A stretch of 64,000 nt of DNA from Clostridium cibarium (lineage in GTDB: Bacteria > Bacillota > Clostridia > Clostridiales > Clostridiaceae). The notes below the pieces were generated by a model, which saw only the letters and a program-made list of their open reading frames with translations, was not told the DNA's origin and made no database searches. A program made the position numbers and the translations under genes. How positions within the stretch are numbered: position 1 is the first letter of the stretch; each line of letters starts with the position of its first letter. This document shows positions 53,973 to 63,561 of this stretch, in pieces. The stretch covers positions 1-64,000 of the forward strand of contig NZ_JACSRA010000010.1 of NCBI RefSeq assembly GCF_014836335.1, given 5' to 3'.

Positions 53973-55370
53973 ATGGAGTACTATTTGGCAATTGATATTG
54001 GAGCATCTAGTGGAAGACATATATTAGGGTCAGTAGAAGATGGAAAGATAAAATTAGAAGAAATTTATAGATTTGAAAATGGAATAAGTAAAATAGAAAA
54101 TGAATACTGTTGGGATATCAAAAAGTTATTTAAAGAGATAAAAACAGGAATTAAAAAATGCAAAGACATTGGAAAAGTTCCAAAGAGCATGGGAATAGAT
54201 ACTTGGGCAGTAGATTTCGTGCTTTTAGATGAAAAGGATGATATTCTGGGAAATGCTGTATCCTATAGGGATGATAGAACAGAAGGTATTATGGAAGAAG
54301 CTTTTAAAGTTATTCCAAAGGATATGATGTATCTATATACAGGAATCCAGTTTCAAAGATTTAATACGGTATATCAGTTACTATCAATAAAAAAGAATAA
54401 ACCAGAAATGTTGGACAAGACAAAAACTTTTTTAATGATTCCAGATTATTTAAATTATTTGTTAACAGGAAAGAAAGTCAATGAATATACAAATGCATCG
54501 TCAACACAATTAGTAAATTCATTTGATAGAACATGGGATGCCAAAATATTAGATGATTTAGGAATTAATAAGGATATTTTTCAGAAAATCAAGTTGCCTA
54601 AAACAAATCTTGGTGGATTGAGAGAAGAGTTAGTTCAAGAATTTGGGTTTAATATGGATGTTATCCTTCCAGCAACTCATGATACTGGATCAGCTTTTAT
54701 ATCATCAGTATGTAATGATAGTGATAGCATTTACTTAAGTTCGGGAACATGGTCTTTAATAGGTATAGAAAACAAGTTTCCAATTTGTGTGCCACAAGCT
54801 ATGGAATTTAATTTCACAAATGAAGGTGGTATAGATTATAGATATAGAGTTTTAAAAAATATAATGGGACTTTGGGTGATACAAGAAGTTAGAAGAAACC
54901 TTGATAATAAATATTCTTTTGCAGAACTTGTAGATTTAGCTAGAGAAAATTTAGGTTTCCCTTCAGTAGTAGATGTAGATGATGATAGATTTTTAAAGCC
55001 TGATAATATGATAGAAGAAATACAGAAATTTTGTAGGGAAACTAATCAAAAGGTGCCAGAAGGAGCAGGAGAAGTTGCTATATGTGTGTATAATAGTTTA
55101 GCACATTGTTATAAAAAAGCAGTTTTCAACTTAGAAGAAATATTTGAAAAGAAATTTAAGAGAATAAATATTTTTGGTGGAGGATGCCAAAATGATTTGC
55201 TAAATGAATTGGTGGCAAAAATTACTGGAAAGGAAGTTTTAGCAGGTCCTGTTGAAGCTACAGCTATAGGAAATCTAGTAGCTCAATTTATAAGTCAGGG
55301 TGCTTTTGAAGATTTAGGTGAAGCCAGATATTCAATAAAAAAATCTTTTGATATTAAGATATTTAAATAA
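53973..55370 (+). CDS. rhaB: Rhamnulokinase
   Basis: A 465-residue FGGY-family kinase that phosphorylates L-rhamnulose at O1. The N-terminal phosphate loop is [28 protein letters not shown] and [12 protein letters not shown] (the catalytic Asp in HDTGS) are conserved; and the C-terminal ATP site is [22 protein letters not shown] 53973 after AGGAGG. First gene of rhaB-rhaA-fucO, under a cre-overlapped promoter. Confidence 0.96.
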   Translation: MEYYLAIDIGASSGRHILGSVEDGKIKLEEIYRFENGISKIENEYCWDIKKLFKEIKTGIKKCKDIGKVPKSMGIDTWAVDFVLLDEKDDILGNAVSYRDDRTEGIMEEAFKVIPKDMMYLYTGIQFQRFNTVYQLLSIKKNKPEMLDKTKTFLMIPDYLNYLLTGKKVNEYTNASSTQLVNSFDRTWDAKILDDLGINKDIFQKIKLPKTNLGGLREELVQEFGFNMDVILPATHDTGSAFISSVCNDSDSIYLSSGTWSLIGIENKFPICVPQAMEFNFTNEGGIDYRYRVLKNIMGLWVIQEVRRNLDNKYSFAELVDLARENLGFPSVVDVDDDRFLKPDNMIEEIQKFCRETNQKVPEGAGEVAICVYNSLAHCYKKAVFNLEEIFEKKFKRINIFGGGCQNDLLNELVAKITGKEVLAGPVEATAIGNLVAQFISQGAFEDLGEARYSIKKSFDIKIFK

Positions 55371-55398
55371 AATTAATAAACATATAGGAGGAATAAAA

Positions 55399-56655
55399 AT
55401 GAACGTTAAAGAAAAATATGAATTAGCTAAAAAAGAATATGAGAAATGGGGAATAGATGTAGATAAGGTTCTTGATGAACTTAATAAGGTTAAAATATCA
55501 ATTCATTGCTGGCAAGGTGATGATGTAACTGGCTTTGAAGTAAGTCAAAATGAATTATCAGGAGGGATAGCTGCAACAGGAAATTATCCTGGTAAGGCTA
55601 GAAATGCTGAAGAATTAAGAAAAGATTTAGACAAGGCGCTTAGTTTAATTCCAGGGAAGCATAAGGTAAATCTTCATGCAATATATGCAGAAACTGATGG
55701 GAAAGTGGTTGAAAGAGATGAATTAAAACCAGAACACTTTAAAAATTGGGTGGACTGGGCAAAGAAAAATGGTTTAGGACTTGATTTTAATCCAACAATA
55801 TTTTCACATCCAAAGACTGCTGATGGGTTAACTCTGTCACATCCTAATAAGGAAATTAGAGATTTTTGGATAAGGCATTGTATTGCATCAAGAAAGATAG
55901 GAGAATATTTTGGTAAAGAGCTTGGTCAAACTTGCTTAACTAATATATGGATTCCAGATGGATATAAAGATATTCCAAGTGATAGACTAGGACCAAGAAA
56001 GAGACTTAAAGATTCATTAGATGAAATTTTAAAAGTAGAAATAGATAAGGAATACAATCTGGATTGTGTAGAATCTAAGGTGTTTGGATTAGGTGCAGAA
56101 GCTTATACAGTAGGTTCGAATGAATTTTATTTAAATTATGCAGCTAAAAATAACATAATGTCACTAATGGATACAGGACACTATCATCCAACTGAAGTTG
56201 TATCTGATAAGCTTTCAGCTATGCTGCTATTTAATGAAAAGGTAGCACTTCATGTAAGTAGACCAGTAAGATGGGATTCAGACCATGTAATAGTATTAGA
56301 TGATGAACTTAAAGAATTAGCTAAAGAAATAGTAAGAAATGATGCATTAGACAGAGTAATTATTGGGCTTGATTTCTTTGATGCAAGTATAAACAGAATA
56401 GCAGCTTGGACAATTGGATCAAGAAATATGATTAAAGCATTATTAAATGCAATGTTAATACCAAATGAAAAGTTAAGAGAATTACAAGATTCAGGTAACT
56501 TCACAGAGAGGTTAGCACTTATGGAAGAATTCAAAACTTATCCAATGGGTGATATTTGGAATTATTATTGTGAAAAAAATAATGTTCCAGTAGGAGAAGA
56601 ATGGCTAAATGAAGTAAAGGAATATGAAAAGACTGAACTTGCAAAAAGAATTTAA
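55399..56655 (+). CDS. rhaA: L-rhamnose isomerase
   Basis: A 418-residue TIM-barrel isomerase that converts L-rhamnose to L-rhamnulose. [12 protein letters not shown] near residue 34, [33 protein letters not shown], and the metal-site region [15 protein letters not shown] and [10 protein letters not shown] are diagnostic. The start is ATG 55399, with AGGAGG eight bases before it; an earlier frame start at 55348 lies inside rhaB. It follows rhaB by 28 bases. Confidence 0.97.
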   Translation: MNVKEKYELAKKEYEKWGIDVDKVLDELNKVKISIHCWQGDDVTGFEVSQNELSGGIAATGNYPGKARNAEELRKDLDKALSLIPGKHKVNLHAIYAETDGKVVERDELKPEHFKNWVDWAKKNGLGLDFNPTIFSHPKTADGLTLSHPNKEIRDFWIRHCIASRKIGEYFGKELGQTCLTNIWIPDGYKDIPSDRLGPRKRLKDSLDEILKVEIDKEYNLDCVESKVFGLGAEAYTVGSNEFYLNYAAKNNIMSLMDTGHYHPTEVVSDKLSAMLLFNEKVALHVSRPVRWDSDHVIVLDDELKELAKEIVRNDALDRVIIGLDFFDASINRIAAWTIGSRNMIKALLNAMLIPNEKLRELQDSGNFTERLALMEEFKTYPMGDIWNYYCEKNNVPVGEEWLNEVKEYEKTELAKRI

Positions 56656-56728
56656 ACTTAATTATCGATAAAGTTTATAAAAGAATTTGAAATTAGTAGG
56701 TTAAAAATATAAAAGGAGAATGATGATT

Positions 56729-57880
56729 ATGGCAAACAGAATGGTTTTAAATGAAACAAGCTATTTAGGAGCAGGAGCAATTGAAAATATTGTTACTGAA
56801 GCTAAAATAAGAGGTTATAGAAAAGCATTAGTTGTAACAGATAAGGACTTAGTAAAGTTTAATGTTTCTACTAAAGTTACAGGTTTAATGAAGGAAAATA
56901 ATTTGGAATTTGAAGTTTTTGATGAGGTAAAAGCAAATCCAACTATAAATGTTGTTAAAAGTGGTATAGAAAAGTTTAAAAAGTCAGGAGCAGATTATTT
57001 AATAGCTATTGGTGGAGGCTCATCAATTGACACTGCCAAGGCTATTGGAATAATTATAAATAATCCTGAATTTTCAGATGTAAGAAGTCTTGAAGGGGCT
57101 GTTGTAACTAAAAATAAATGTGTACCCATTATAGCAGTGCCAACAACAGCAGGAACAGCAGCAGAAGTAACAATTAACTATGTTATTACAGATGAAGAAA
57201 GAAAAAGAAAGTTCGTTTGTGTAGATCCACATGATATACCAGTTATTGCAGTTGTAGACTCAGAGATGATGTCATCAATGCCAAAAGGTTTAACAGCAGC
57301 TACAGGAATGGATGCATTAACTCATGCAATTGAAGGATATATTACAAAAGGGGCTTGGGAGTTAACAGATACATTACATTTAAAGGCTATTGAAATTATT
57401 TCACGTTCTCTTAGAAGTGCTGTAAATAATGATCCAAAAGGAAGAGAAGATATGGCTCTTGGACAATATGTGGCAGGCATGGGATTTAGTAATGTTGGAC
57501 TTGGAATAGTGCATGGTATGGCTCATCCTTTAGGAGCATTTTATGATACTCCACATGGAGTTGCAAATGCAGTTATTTTACCATATGTTATGGAATACAA
57601 TGCATCTGCTACAGGAGAAAAGTACAGGGAAATAGCACGAGCTATGGGAGTAACTGGCATTGATAATATGACACAGGAGGAATATAGAAAAGTTGCAATT
57701 GATGAAGTAAAGAAACTTTCACAAGATGTAGGAATTCCAAAGAGATTAAGAGAAGTTGGTGTTAAGGAAGAAGATTTAGAAGCGCTTGCTAGGTCAGCTT
57801 TTGCTGATGCTTGTACTCCAGGAAATCCAAGAGATACAAGTGTTCAAGAAATATTAGAAATATATAGATCAATTTATTAA
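56729..57880 (+). CDS. fucO: Lactaldehyde reductase (1,2-propanediol oxidoreductase)
   Basis: A 383-residue iron-dependent group III alcohol dehydrogenase that reduces L-lactaldehyde to 1,2-propanediol at the end of anaerobic deoxysugar breakdown. It tracks E. coli FucO closely: MANRMVLNETSY at the start, AIGGGSSIDTAKAIG (NAD loop), VPTTAGTAAEVTINYVITDE, the metal ligands in GVANAVILPYVM and HGMAHPLGAFYDTPHG, and RKFVCVDPHDIP. The ATG at 56729 is preferred over 56720 because the protein alignment begins there and AAAGGAG is ten bases upstream. The lactaldehyde source, rhamnulose-1-phosphate aldolase, is not in the window. Confidence 0.95.
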   Translation: MANRMVLNETSYLGAGAIENIVTEAKIRGYRKALVVTDKDLVKFNVSTKVTGLMKENNLEFEVFDEVKANPTINVVKSGIEKFKKSGADYLIAIGGGSSIDTAKAIGIIINNPEFSDVRSLEGAVVTKNKCVPIIAVPTTAGTAAEVTINYVITDEERKRKFVCVDPHDIPVIAVVDSEMMSSMPKGLTAATGMDALTHAIEGYITKGAWELTDTLHLKAIEIISRSLRSAVNNDPKGREDMALGQYVAGMGFSNVGLGIVHGMAHPLGAFYDTPHGVANAVILPYVMEYNASATGEKYREIARAMGVTGIDNMTQEEYRKVAIDEVKKLSQDVGIPKRLREVGVKEEDLEALARSAFADACTPGNPRDTSVQEILEIYRSIY

Positions 57881-58008
57881 TATTATAGTTTTTAAATATA
57901 TACTTTGGTATAAAATGAATAGCTATAGATTTATTAGATTAGATGACATGTACTAGGTATATTTATTAAATGCTATAGTTTTTAATTACACTTAATAAGA
58001 AAAAAAAT

Positions 58009-58060
58009 AAAACACCTGTGTAATATTCAAAAATTATATGGATATTAAATAGGTGTTTTT
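58009..58060. terminator. Terminator between fucO and iclR
   Basis: AAAACACCT (58009-58017) pairs with AGGTGTTTT (58051-58059), with an inner TAATATTC/GATATTA extension, between convergent genes. Confidence 0.75.
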
Positions 58061-58101
58061 ATTTTATATGTGTTAATTAAGTATATAGTGTGAACAAAAA
58101 A

Positions 58102-58899
58102 TTAGTTAATCATATATCCCATTAGCTTACTAATTTTTTTAGCCATATCCATAAATTCATCCTTATATTTTAACAAATCATTCATGTTATTGAAAAGCGT
58201 TACTGATGAAAGACTAGTAGCTGCAATGATTTTGTTAGTTCTATCAAAAATAGGAACAGCAATACAGATGACACCAGTATCATATTCTACATTATCAAAT
58301 GCATATAAGTTTTTCCTTATTTGATGAATTTCATCTAAGAAAACATTTATATCTGTTATAGTATTCTCAGTATATTTTATAAAATCAACGTCTTTTAATA
58401 AGTCTTTTATTTCGGTGTCAGAATATTGAGAAAGTAGTAACTTACCTGATGCGGTACAATAAATAGGGGCTTTTTTACCTATGCTAGAAGACATAGTTAT
58501 GTTTCTTGCAGTATTTTCAGGTGAAATTTTATCTACGTATACTATATTTAAATAAGATTCATCTGGAATACAGAGATGTATGACCTCGTCAACTTTGTTT
58601 ACAAATTCAAAAATATAAGGTCTTGCAATGTTTATTAGATCCATGCTATTAATCAAAGAAGAAGATAAATTAAGAACTTTAATTCCAAGTTCATATTTAT
58701 CATTATATATATTCTGAGAAACATATTCTTTATATTTTAAAGTTGTCAATAATCTATGTATAGTGCTTTTACTTAAACCTAAATTCTTAGATAATTCTCC
58801 AATTCCACAGCCTTTAGGGTTTTCTGCCAAACAATCAAGAATATCTAGAGCACGTTCCACTGACTGGACTAAATTAGAATTATTTAAATCTTGAGACAT
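58102..58899 (-). CDS. IclR-family regulator (KdgR-like)
   Basis: A 265-residue IclR regulator. The N-terminal winged helix (about 8-75) includes VERALDILDCLAENPKGCGI and LSKSTIHRLLTTLKYKEYV; the C-terminal effector domain (about 90-260) has KAPIYCTASGKLLLS and YDTGVICIAVPIFD. AGGAGG before the ATG. Divergent from a ketodeoxygluconate-type cluster with a perfect 17-bp palindrome in between. By context it is a KdgR/uronate regulator; the effector is not proven. Confidence 0.9.
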   Translation of the reverse strand: MSQDLNNSNLVQSVERALDILDCLAENPKGCGIGELSKNLGLSKSTIHRLLTTLKYKEYVSQNIYNDKYELGIKVLNLSSSLINSMDLINIARPYIFEFVNKVDEVIHLCIPDESYLNIVYVDKISPENTARNITMSSSIGKKAPIYCTASGKLLLSQYSDTEIKDLLKDVDFIKYTENTITDINVFLDEIHQIRKNLYAFDNVEYDTGVICIAVPIFDRTNKIIAATSLSSVTLFNNMNDLLKYKDEFMDMAKKISKLMGYMIN

Positions 58900-58997
58900 A
58901 TAAAATCCTCCTATAAAACGATATCTTTATACTATATTGTAATATTTAATATAAATTATAACAAATGAAATATTTAATATTTTTTAAATATGCATCA

Positions 58998-59065
58998 TTG
59001 ACAATTATATATGTTAATATTAAAATATAATTAAGAAAATGAAACGCTGTTCCACATAGTGGAAC
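58998..59065 (+). promoter_or_regulatory. Promoter and IclR operator of the kdg cluster
   Basis: TTGACA (58998-59003), a 17-base spacer and TAAAAT (59021-59026). A perfect inverted repeat GTTCCAC-ATA-GTGGAAC (59049-59065) lies downstream of the predicted start, a position suited to repression by the divergently encoded IclR protein. The 5' leader to 59254 shows no other gene. Confidence 0.8.
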
Positions 59066-59254
59066 GGATTGATCCAAGTATTACTAGACAAGCATTTTGG
59101 TTAATGATGATTAATTTGCCTAGACTTCAGTAATATACAAATTCTAATAAAAAGGTATTTATAATTTTATTAAGCTTAGGAATAAAAACTTATTTCTATA
59201 ATGATTGATAAGATTAAACTAAAAAATATTATCACTTTTAAGGAGGAAATTTTC

Positions 59255-60058
59255 ATGGATGGAATTAAAAATTTTTCACTAGAAGGTAAAATTGCACTAG
59301 TAACAGGTGCATCATATGGTATTGGATTTGCACTTGCAAAGTCTTATGCTAAAGCAGGAGCAACAATTGTATTCAATGATATCAACAAAGAATTAGTTGA
59401 TAAAGGTATGAAGGCATATGAAGAAGAAGAAATAACAGCTCACGGATATGTTTGTGATGTTACAGATGAAGAAAAGGTAACTGAATTAGTTGCAAAAATA
59501 GAAAAGGAAGTTGGAATAATCGATATTCTAGTAAATAATGCAGGAATAATCAAACGTATTCCAATGCTTGAAATGAAGGCAGACGATTTTAGAAAGGTTA
59601 TAGATGTAGATTTAAATGCTCCATTTATAGTTTCTAAAGCAGTAATACCTGGAATGATTAAAAAAGGACATGGAAAAATAATAAATATTTGTTCTATGAT
59701 GAGTGAATTAGGAAGAGAAACAGTTTCAGCTTATGCAGCAGCTAAAGGTGGACTTAAGATGTTAACTAAGAATATAGCATCTGAATATGGTGAATATAAT
59801 ATTCAATGTAACGGTATCGGACCTGGATACATAGCAACACCACAAACTGCACCACTTAGAGAAGTACAAGCAGATGGATCAAAACATCCTTTTGATCAAT
59901 TTATAGTAGCAAAAACTCCAGCAGCACGTTGGGGAACACCAGAAGACTTAGCAGGTCCTGCTGTTTTCTTGGCATCTGATGCTTCAGATTTTGTAAATGG
60001 ACATATTCTTTATGTTGATGGAGGAATTTTAGCTTATATAGGAAAACAACCACAATAA
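59255..60058 (+). CDS. SDR dehydrogenase, gluconate 5-dehydrogenase / KduD-like
   Basis: A 267-residue short-chain dehydrogenase. The NAD(P) loop is TGASYGIG, then NNAG (VNNAGIIKR), the catalytic Ser in ICSMMSELG, and Tyr-x3-Lys in YAAAKGG. The family segments GPGYIATPQTAPLRE and FVNGHILYVDGG match gluconate 5-dehydrogenase / DhuD proteins, which interconvert keto-deoxy or keto-gluconates. With kdgK and kdgA downstream, a role in unsaturated uronate (2,5-diketo-3-deoxygluconate) reduction is likely. Start ATG 59255 after AAGGAGGAAAT. Confidence 0.87.
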   Translation: MDGIKNFSLEGKIALVTGASYGIGFALAKSYAKAGATIVFNDINKELVDKGMKAYEEEEITAHGYVCDVTDEEKVTELVAKIEKEVGIIDILVNNAGIIKRIPMLEMKADDFRKVIDVDLNAPFIVSKAVIPGMIKKGHGKIINICSMMSELGRETVSAYAAAKGGLKMLTKNIASEYGEYNIQCNGIGPGYIATPQTAPLREVQADGSKHPFDQFIVAKTPAARWGTPEDLAGPAVFLASDASDFVNGHILYVDGGILAYIGKQPQ

Positions 60059-60232
60059 GATATTAATAATAATTAGCAATATAATATTAAAATAAATATA
60101 CCTTAAATATAGAAGAACTAGAAGCGACTTTGTTCAGACTAATTCTTTTATATTATAAAAATGTAAATAATACTAAGATTTTGATAATAAGCTTGATGAT
60201 TTGAAATTTATATTTTTTAAGGAGGAATATCA

Positions 60233-61183
60233 ATGTTAGATGTAATTACCGTAGGAGATGCAATGATTGCCATGTGTCCAAAACAAAAAGGACCAATTAT
60301 ATTTTGTAATACATTTGAAAGAAAGCTAGGTGGAGCAGAATTAAACGTAGCAATAGGGTGCGCAAGATTGGGCTTAAGATCAGGTTGGATTAGTAGGCTA
60401 GGAAATGATGATTTTGGAAAGTACATATTAAAAGCTGTTAGAGCAGAAGGTATAGATATGTCAGAAGTAAAACTTGTTGATGATTATCCAACTTCAGTGT
60501 ATTTTAGGGAAGTATTAGCTGATGGATCTAGTAGATCATTTTACTATAGAGAGAAATCACCAACTAGTACATTAAAAACAGAAGAGCTAAATGAAGAATA
60601 TTTCAAAAATGCAAAAATACTTCATATTACAGGGGTTTTCCCTTCAATTAATAAGAATAATCAAAATGTAATTTTAGAATCAGTAAGGCTAGCAAAGAAA
60701 TATAATTTGACAGTATCATTTGATCCTAACATAAGGTTAAAAATGTGGACAAAAGAAGAAGCGAAAAGTTTTATTGAAAAGCTTTTACCAGATGTTGATA
60801 TTCTTTTGATAGGTGATGAAGAGGTAGAATTATTATTAGGTGGAATAAATATAAATGACGCAATTAAAACTTTCCATAACTATGGAATAGAAAAAGTTAT
60901 AGTAAAAAAGGGATCAAAGGGAGCTGTAGGTTCTGATGGAGAGAGAATATATGAAGTAGATGCTATTAAGCCAAGAGCGTTAGTTGATACAGTTGGTGCT
61001 GGTGATGGATTTGCAGCAGGGTTTTTAACAGCTGTGTTAGAAAAAAAACCATTAAATGAATGTGTGCAATTTGCAAATGCAGTAGGATCATTGGTAGTTG
61101 GAGTTGAAGGTGATAATGAAGGGTTACCTTACTATGATGATGTATTAGTGCATTTAGGACAAGCTAAAAAAATTGAACGATGA
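60233..61183 (+). CDS. kdgK: 2-keto-3-deoxygluconate kinase
   Basis: A 316-residue PfkB-family sugar kinase. LGGAELNVAIGCARLGLRSGW near the N terminus is the substrate face; DPNIRLKMW and GDEEVELLLG lie mid-protein; the catalytic anion hole and base are in DTVGAGDGFAAGFLTA. It phosphorylates KDG to KDPG for the aldolase encoded 10 bases downstream. Ribosome site AAGGAGGA. The 174-base gap before it has a G-U-containing hairpin (about 60108-60160) but no gene. Confidence 0.92.
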   Translation: MLDVITVGDAMIAMCPKQKGPIIFCNTFERKLGGAELNVAIGCARLGLRSGWISRLGNDDFGKYILKAVRAEGIDMSEVKLVDDYPTSVYFREVLADGSSRSFYYREKSPTSTLKTEELNEEYFKNAKILHITGVFPSINKNNQNVILESVRLAKKYNLTVSFDPNIRLKMWTKEEAKSFIEKLLPDVDILLIGDEEVELLLGGININDAIKTFHNYGIEKVIVKKGSKGAVGSDGERIYEVDAIKPRALVDTVGAGDGFAAGFLTAVLEKKPLNECVQFANAVGSLVVGVEGDNEGLPYYDDVLVHLGQAKKIER

Positions 61184-61193
61184 GGTGTAGAAG

Positions 61194-61820
61194 ATGTTTG
61201 ATAAAATTTGTAATACTTTAAAAGAGAAAAAAGCAGTTGCCGTAGTTAGGACAAGTACATATGAGGAAGCAAAGGAAATTAGTGAAGCAGCAATCGAAGG
61301 TGGAATTAATATAATAGAAGTTACTATGAGCGTTCCAAATGGACCAAAGCTTATAAAAGAGTTAAAGGAAAGTTATAAAGACGTATGTGTTGGAGCAGGT
61401 ACTGTCTTAACAAAAAAATTACTAGATGAATGTATTGATAATAATGCTGATTTTATTGTTTCTCCTTGTACAGATGAAGAAATAATTCAGCATGCAAATA
61501 GAAAAAATGCTTTTATAATCCCTGGAGTTATGACAATTTCTGAATTAAATAAGGTTTATAAAATGGGATTGAGATTTATAAAAGTATTTCCTGGAAATGT
61601 TGTGGGAAAAGGTTTTATAGGCGCAGCAAAGTCAATATATCCTGATATTGATATAATGCCAACTGGTGGTGTTAATAAAGATAATATAAGTGAATGGATT
61701 GGACTTGGAGCAAATTGCAGTGGGATAGGTAGTGATCTTAATAAAGCTTATAAGAAAAATGGAGCTATAGGTGTTAAAGAATATTGCAATGAAGTTATAG
61801 ATATAGTAAAGAATTTATAA
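61194..61820 (+). CDS. kdgA: KDPG/KHG aldolase
   Basis: A 208-residue class I aldolase of the Eda family that splits 2-keto-3-deoxy-6-phosphogluconate to pyruvate and glyceraldehyde 3-phosphate. AVVRTSTYEEAKEI at the start, IIEVTMSVPNGPKLI, CVGAGTVLT, the Schiff-base Lys in FIKVFPGNVVG, and IMPTGGVNKDNI are conserved. Starts 10 bases after kdgK. Last gene of the cluster before a terminator. Confidence 0.95.
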   Translation: MFDKICNTLKEKKAVAVVRTSTYEEAKEISEAAIEGGINIIEVTMSVPNGPKLIKELKESYKDVCVGAGTVLTKKLLDECIDNNADFIVSPCTDEEIIQHANRKNAFIIPGVMTISELNKVYKMGLRFIKVFPGNVVGKGFIGAAKSIYPDIDIMPTGGVNKDNISEWIGLGANCSGIGSDLNKAYKKNGAIGVKEYCNEVIDIVKNL

Positions 61821-61856
61821 GAGTAAATAGACAAAAGTGTATATTTGTAACTAAGA

Positions 61857-61887
61857 AAAGATAGTCCTAGGATAAGGCTATCTTTTT
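61857..61887 (+). terminator. Terminator of the kdg cluster
   Basis: Stem AAAGATAG (61857-61864) with CTATCTTT (61878-61885) and a T run. Confidence 0.85.
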
Positions 61888-62010
61888 TAATTTGGTTGTA
61901 AATGACAATAGGAATTAAAAACATTTTTTCAACATTATTTGTACCCTTTTATACGAAAATATTGTATAATTAAAAAGAATAATGTTTAACTAGGTGGGAA
62001 AGAGGAACTT

Positions 62011-63327
62011 ATGAGTAAGAATGGAAATATTATAAAAGACAAGCTGAAGAATTTAAAAGCAGTGGTGCTAATACTAGCGTTAATTTCTTTAGTATCGGTG
62101 TTATATCATATTTTATTAAGGCCTATACTAGAAAAGAATATGATTACGGTTGTTATAGAAACAAGTGTTACTATGCTTATCTTAGTAGTTAGTATGCTAA
62201 CGTTAGTATGTTTAATTAGTTCAATAGTAATGGTTATTTTTCACATAGTGAAAAGAAAACAAGGTAAAAAATTATGGTTTGGAAGACTGGCAAAATGGTT
62301 GCTAGCTACTGTAGGTGTTGGTGCTATATTTAGTGGATATGTGTTATATACTCAAAAGGAAGCATATACTCCACCTGTTCTTAACGAATATGGAGATGAG
62401 GTTCCAGGAAGCATTTCATCGATAGAAAGTGTTAATATAGGAGAAAAGGTAGAATGGATAACAGCACGTGGAAAAAATAAGGATAATCCAGTTATATTGT
62501 TTTTATCTGAGACACCTGGGGAAAGTAGTTTAGCTTCCACAAGACGTACATTATCTTCATTAGAAGAAGATTTTGTAGTGGTGAATTGGGAACAGCCTGG
62601 GGCAGGAAAATCATATAATGCTTTGGATATGAATTCAATATCAATAGATACTTATATATCGGATGGCTATGAAATATCTAAATATTTATGCAAAAAATTC
62701 AATAAAAATAAAATATATGTAGTTGGCGAATCTTGGGGCGGAATTTTAGGAATAAAGCTCATTCAGAGACATCCAGAGTTATACGATGCTTTTGTAGGAA
62801 TTGGACAAATGGTTTCGTTTAATAGAAGTAATAGTTACTCATACTATACAGCTTTAGAATTAGCAGCAAAGAATGCAGATGATAAAGAATTAAGAAAATT
62901 AAAAGCACAAGGAGCTCCTCCTTATTTAGGAGATGATGTTTTTGAAAAGGAAGGAATATATTTAGATTATTTAAATTATCATGTTGCTCCAGAGTCAAAT
63001 AAAGATAGTTTAATTGCTAATATTGCAGGCCCTGAATATGGACTTATTGATAAATTTAATATCATTAGAGGGAATAAGAATATATCTAGCAATATATATC
63101 ATAAAATTTACAATGTAGATTTACTTGGTGATTCTACAAATCTTCAAGTTCCAGTTTATTTTTTGCAAGGAAAAAATGATGTTTATTCTCCAGGAAAATT
63201 TGTAGAAGAATATTATAATTCATTAAATGTTCCTCATAAAGAGCTAATATGGTTTGAAAAATCAGGGCATGATTTATGGGTAACGGAAGGGGAAAAGTTT
63301 ACCCAGTCTATAAAAAAATACTTATAA
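62011..63327 (+). CDS. Membrane-anchored alpha/beta hydrolase
   Basis: A 438-residue protein with three N-terminal membrane helices (about 17-38, 45-76, 92-111) and an alpha/beta hydrolase domain from about 140 on. VNWEQPGAGKSYNAL, the nucleophile elbow GESWGG, PVYFLQGKNDVYSP (Asp) and FEKSGHDLWV (His) form the catalytic set, as in proline iminopeptidase-like enzymes. The catalytic domain is probably extracytoplasmic. Substrate unknown. Own ribosome site AAAGAGGA and terminator; unrelated to the kdg cluster by transcription. Confidence 0.85.
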   Translation: MSKNGNIIKDKLKNLKAVVLILALISLVSVLYHILLRPILEKNMITVVIETSVTMLILVVSMLTLVCLISSIVMVIFHIVKRKQGKKLWFGRLAKWLLATVGVGAIFSGYVLYTQKEAYTPPVLNEYGDEVPGSISSIESVNIGEKVEWITARGKNKDNPVILFLSETPGESSLASTRRTLSSLEEDFVVVNWEQPGAGKSYNALDMNSISIDTYISDGYEISKYLCKKFNKNKIYVVGESWGGILGIKLIQRHPELYDAFVGIGQMVSFNRSNSYSYYTALELAAKNADDKELRKLKAQGAPPYLGDDVFEKEGIYLDYLNYHVAPESNKDSLIANIAGPEYGLIDKFNIIRGNKNISSNIYHKIYNVDLLGDSTNLQVPVYFLQGKNDVYSPGKFVEEYYNSLNVPHKELIWFEKSGHDLWVTEGEKFTQSIKKYL

Positions 63328-63383
63328 ATAAATAAACATACTGTAAATATTAAAATTTACTTTGCAGATATAATTTTAATTAC

Positions 63384-63433
63384 AAACTATCTCAAGAATA
63401 GGAAAGAATATTTCTTGAGATAGTTTTTTTTTT
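63384..63433 (+). terminator. Terminator after the alpha/beta hydrolase gene
   Basis: Perfect 15-bp stem AAACTATCTCAAGAA (63384-63398) with TTCTTGAGATAGTTT (63412-63426), then a T run. Confidence 0.92.
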
Positions 63434-63469
63434 GTTAAAAAAATATTATGAATTTTTAGATAAAAAAAG

Positions 63470-63498
63470 TTGACAATAGAATAGAGTTAGAATATACT
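63470..63498 (+). promoter_or_regulatory. cysK promoter
   Basis: TTGACA (63470-63475), a 17-base spacer and TATACT (63493-63498), a near-consensus sigma-A promoter. No clear CymR box or T-box was recognised in the short leader. Confidence 0.8.
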
Positions 63499-63561
63499 AA
63501 ATACATATTAAACGTATAAAACTTATAAGATTAATAAGATAAATAAGTAGGAGTGATTTAG

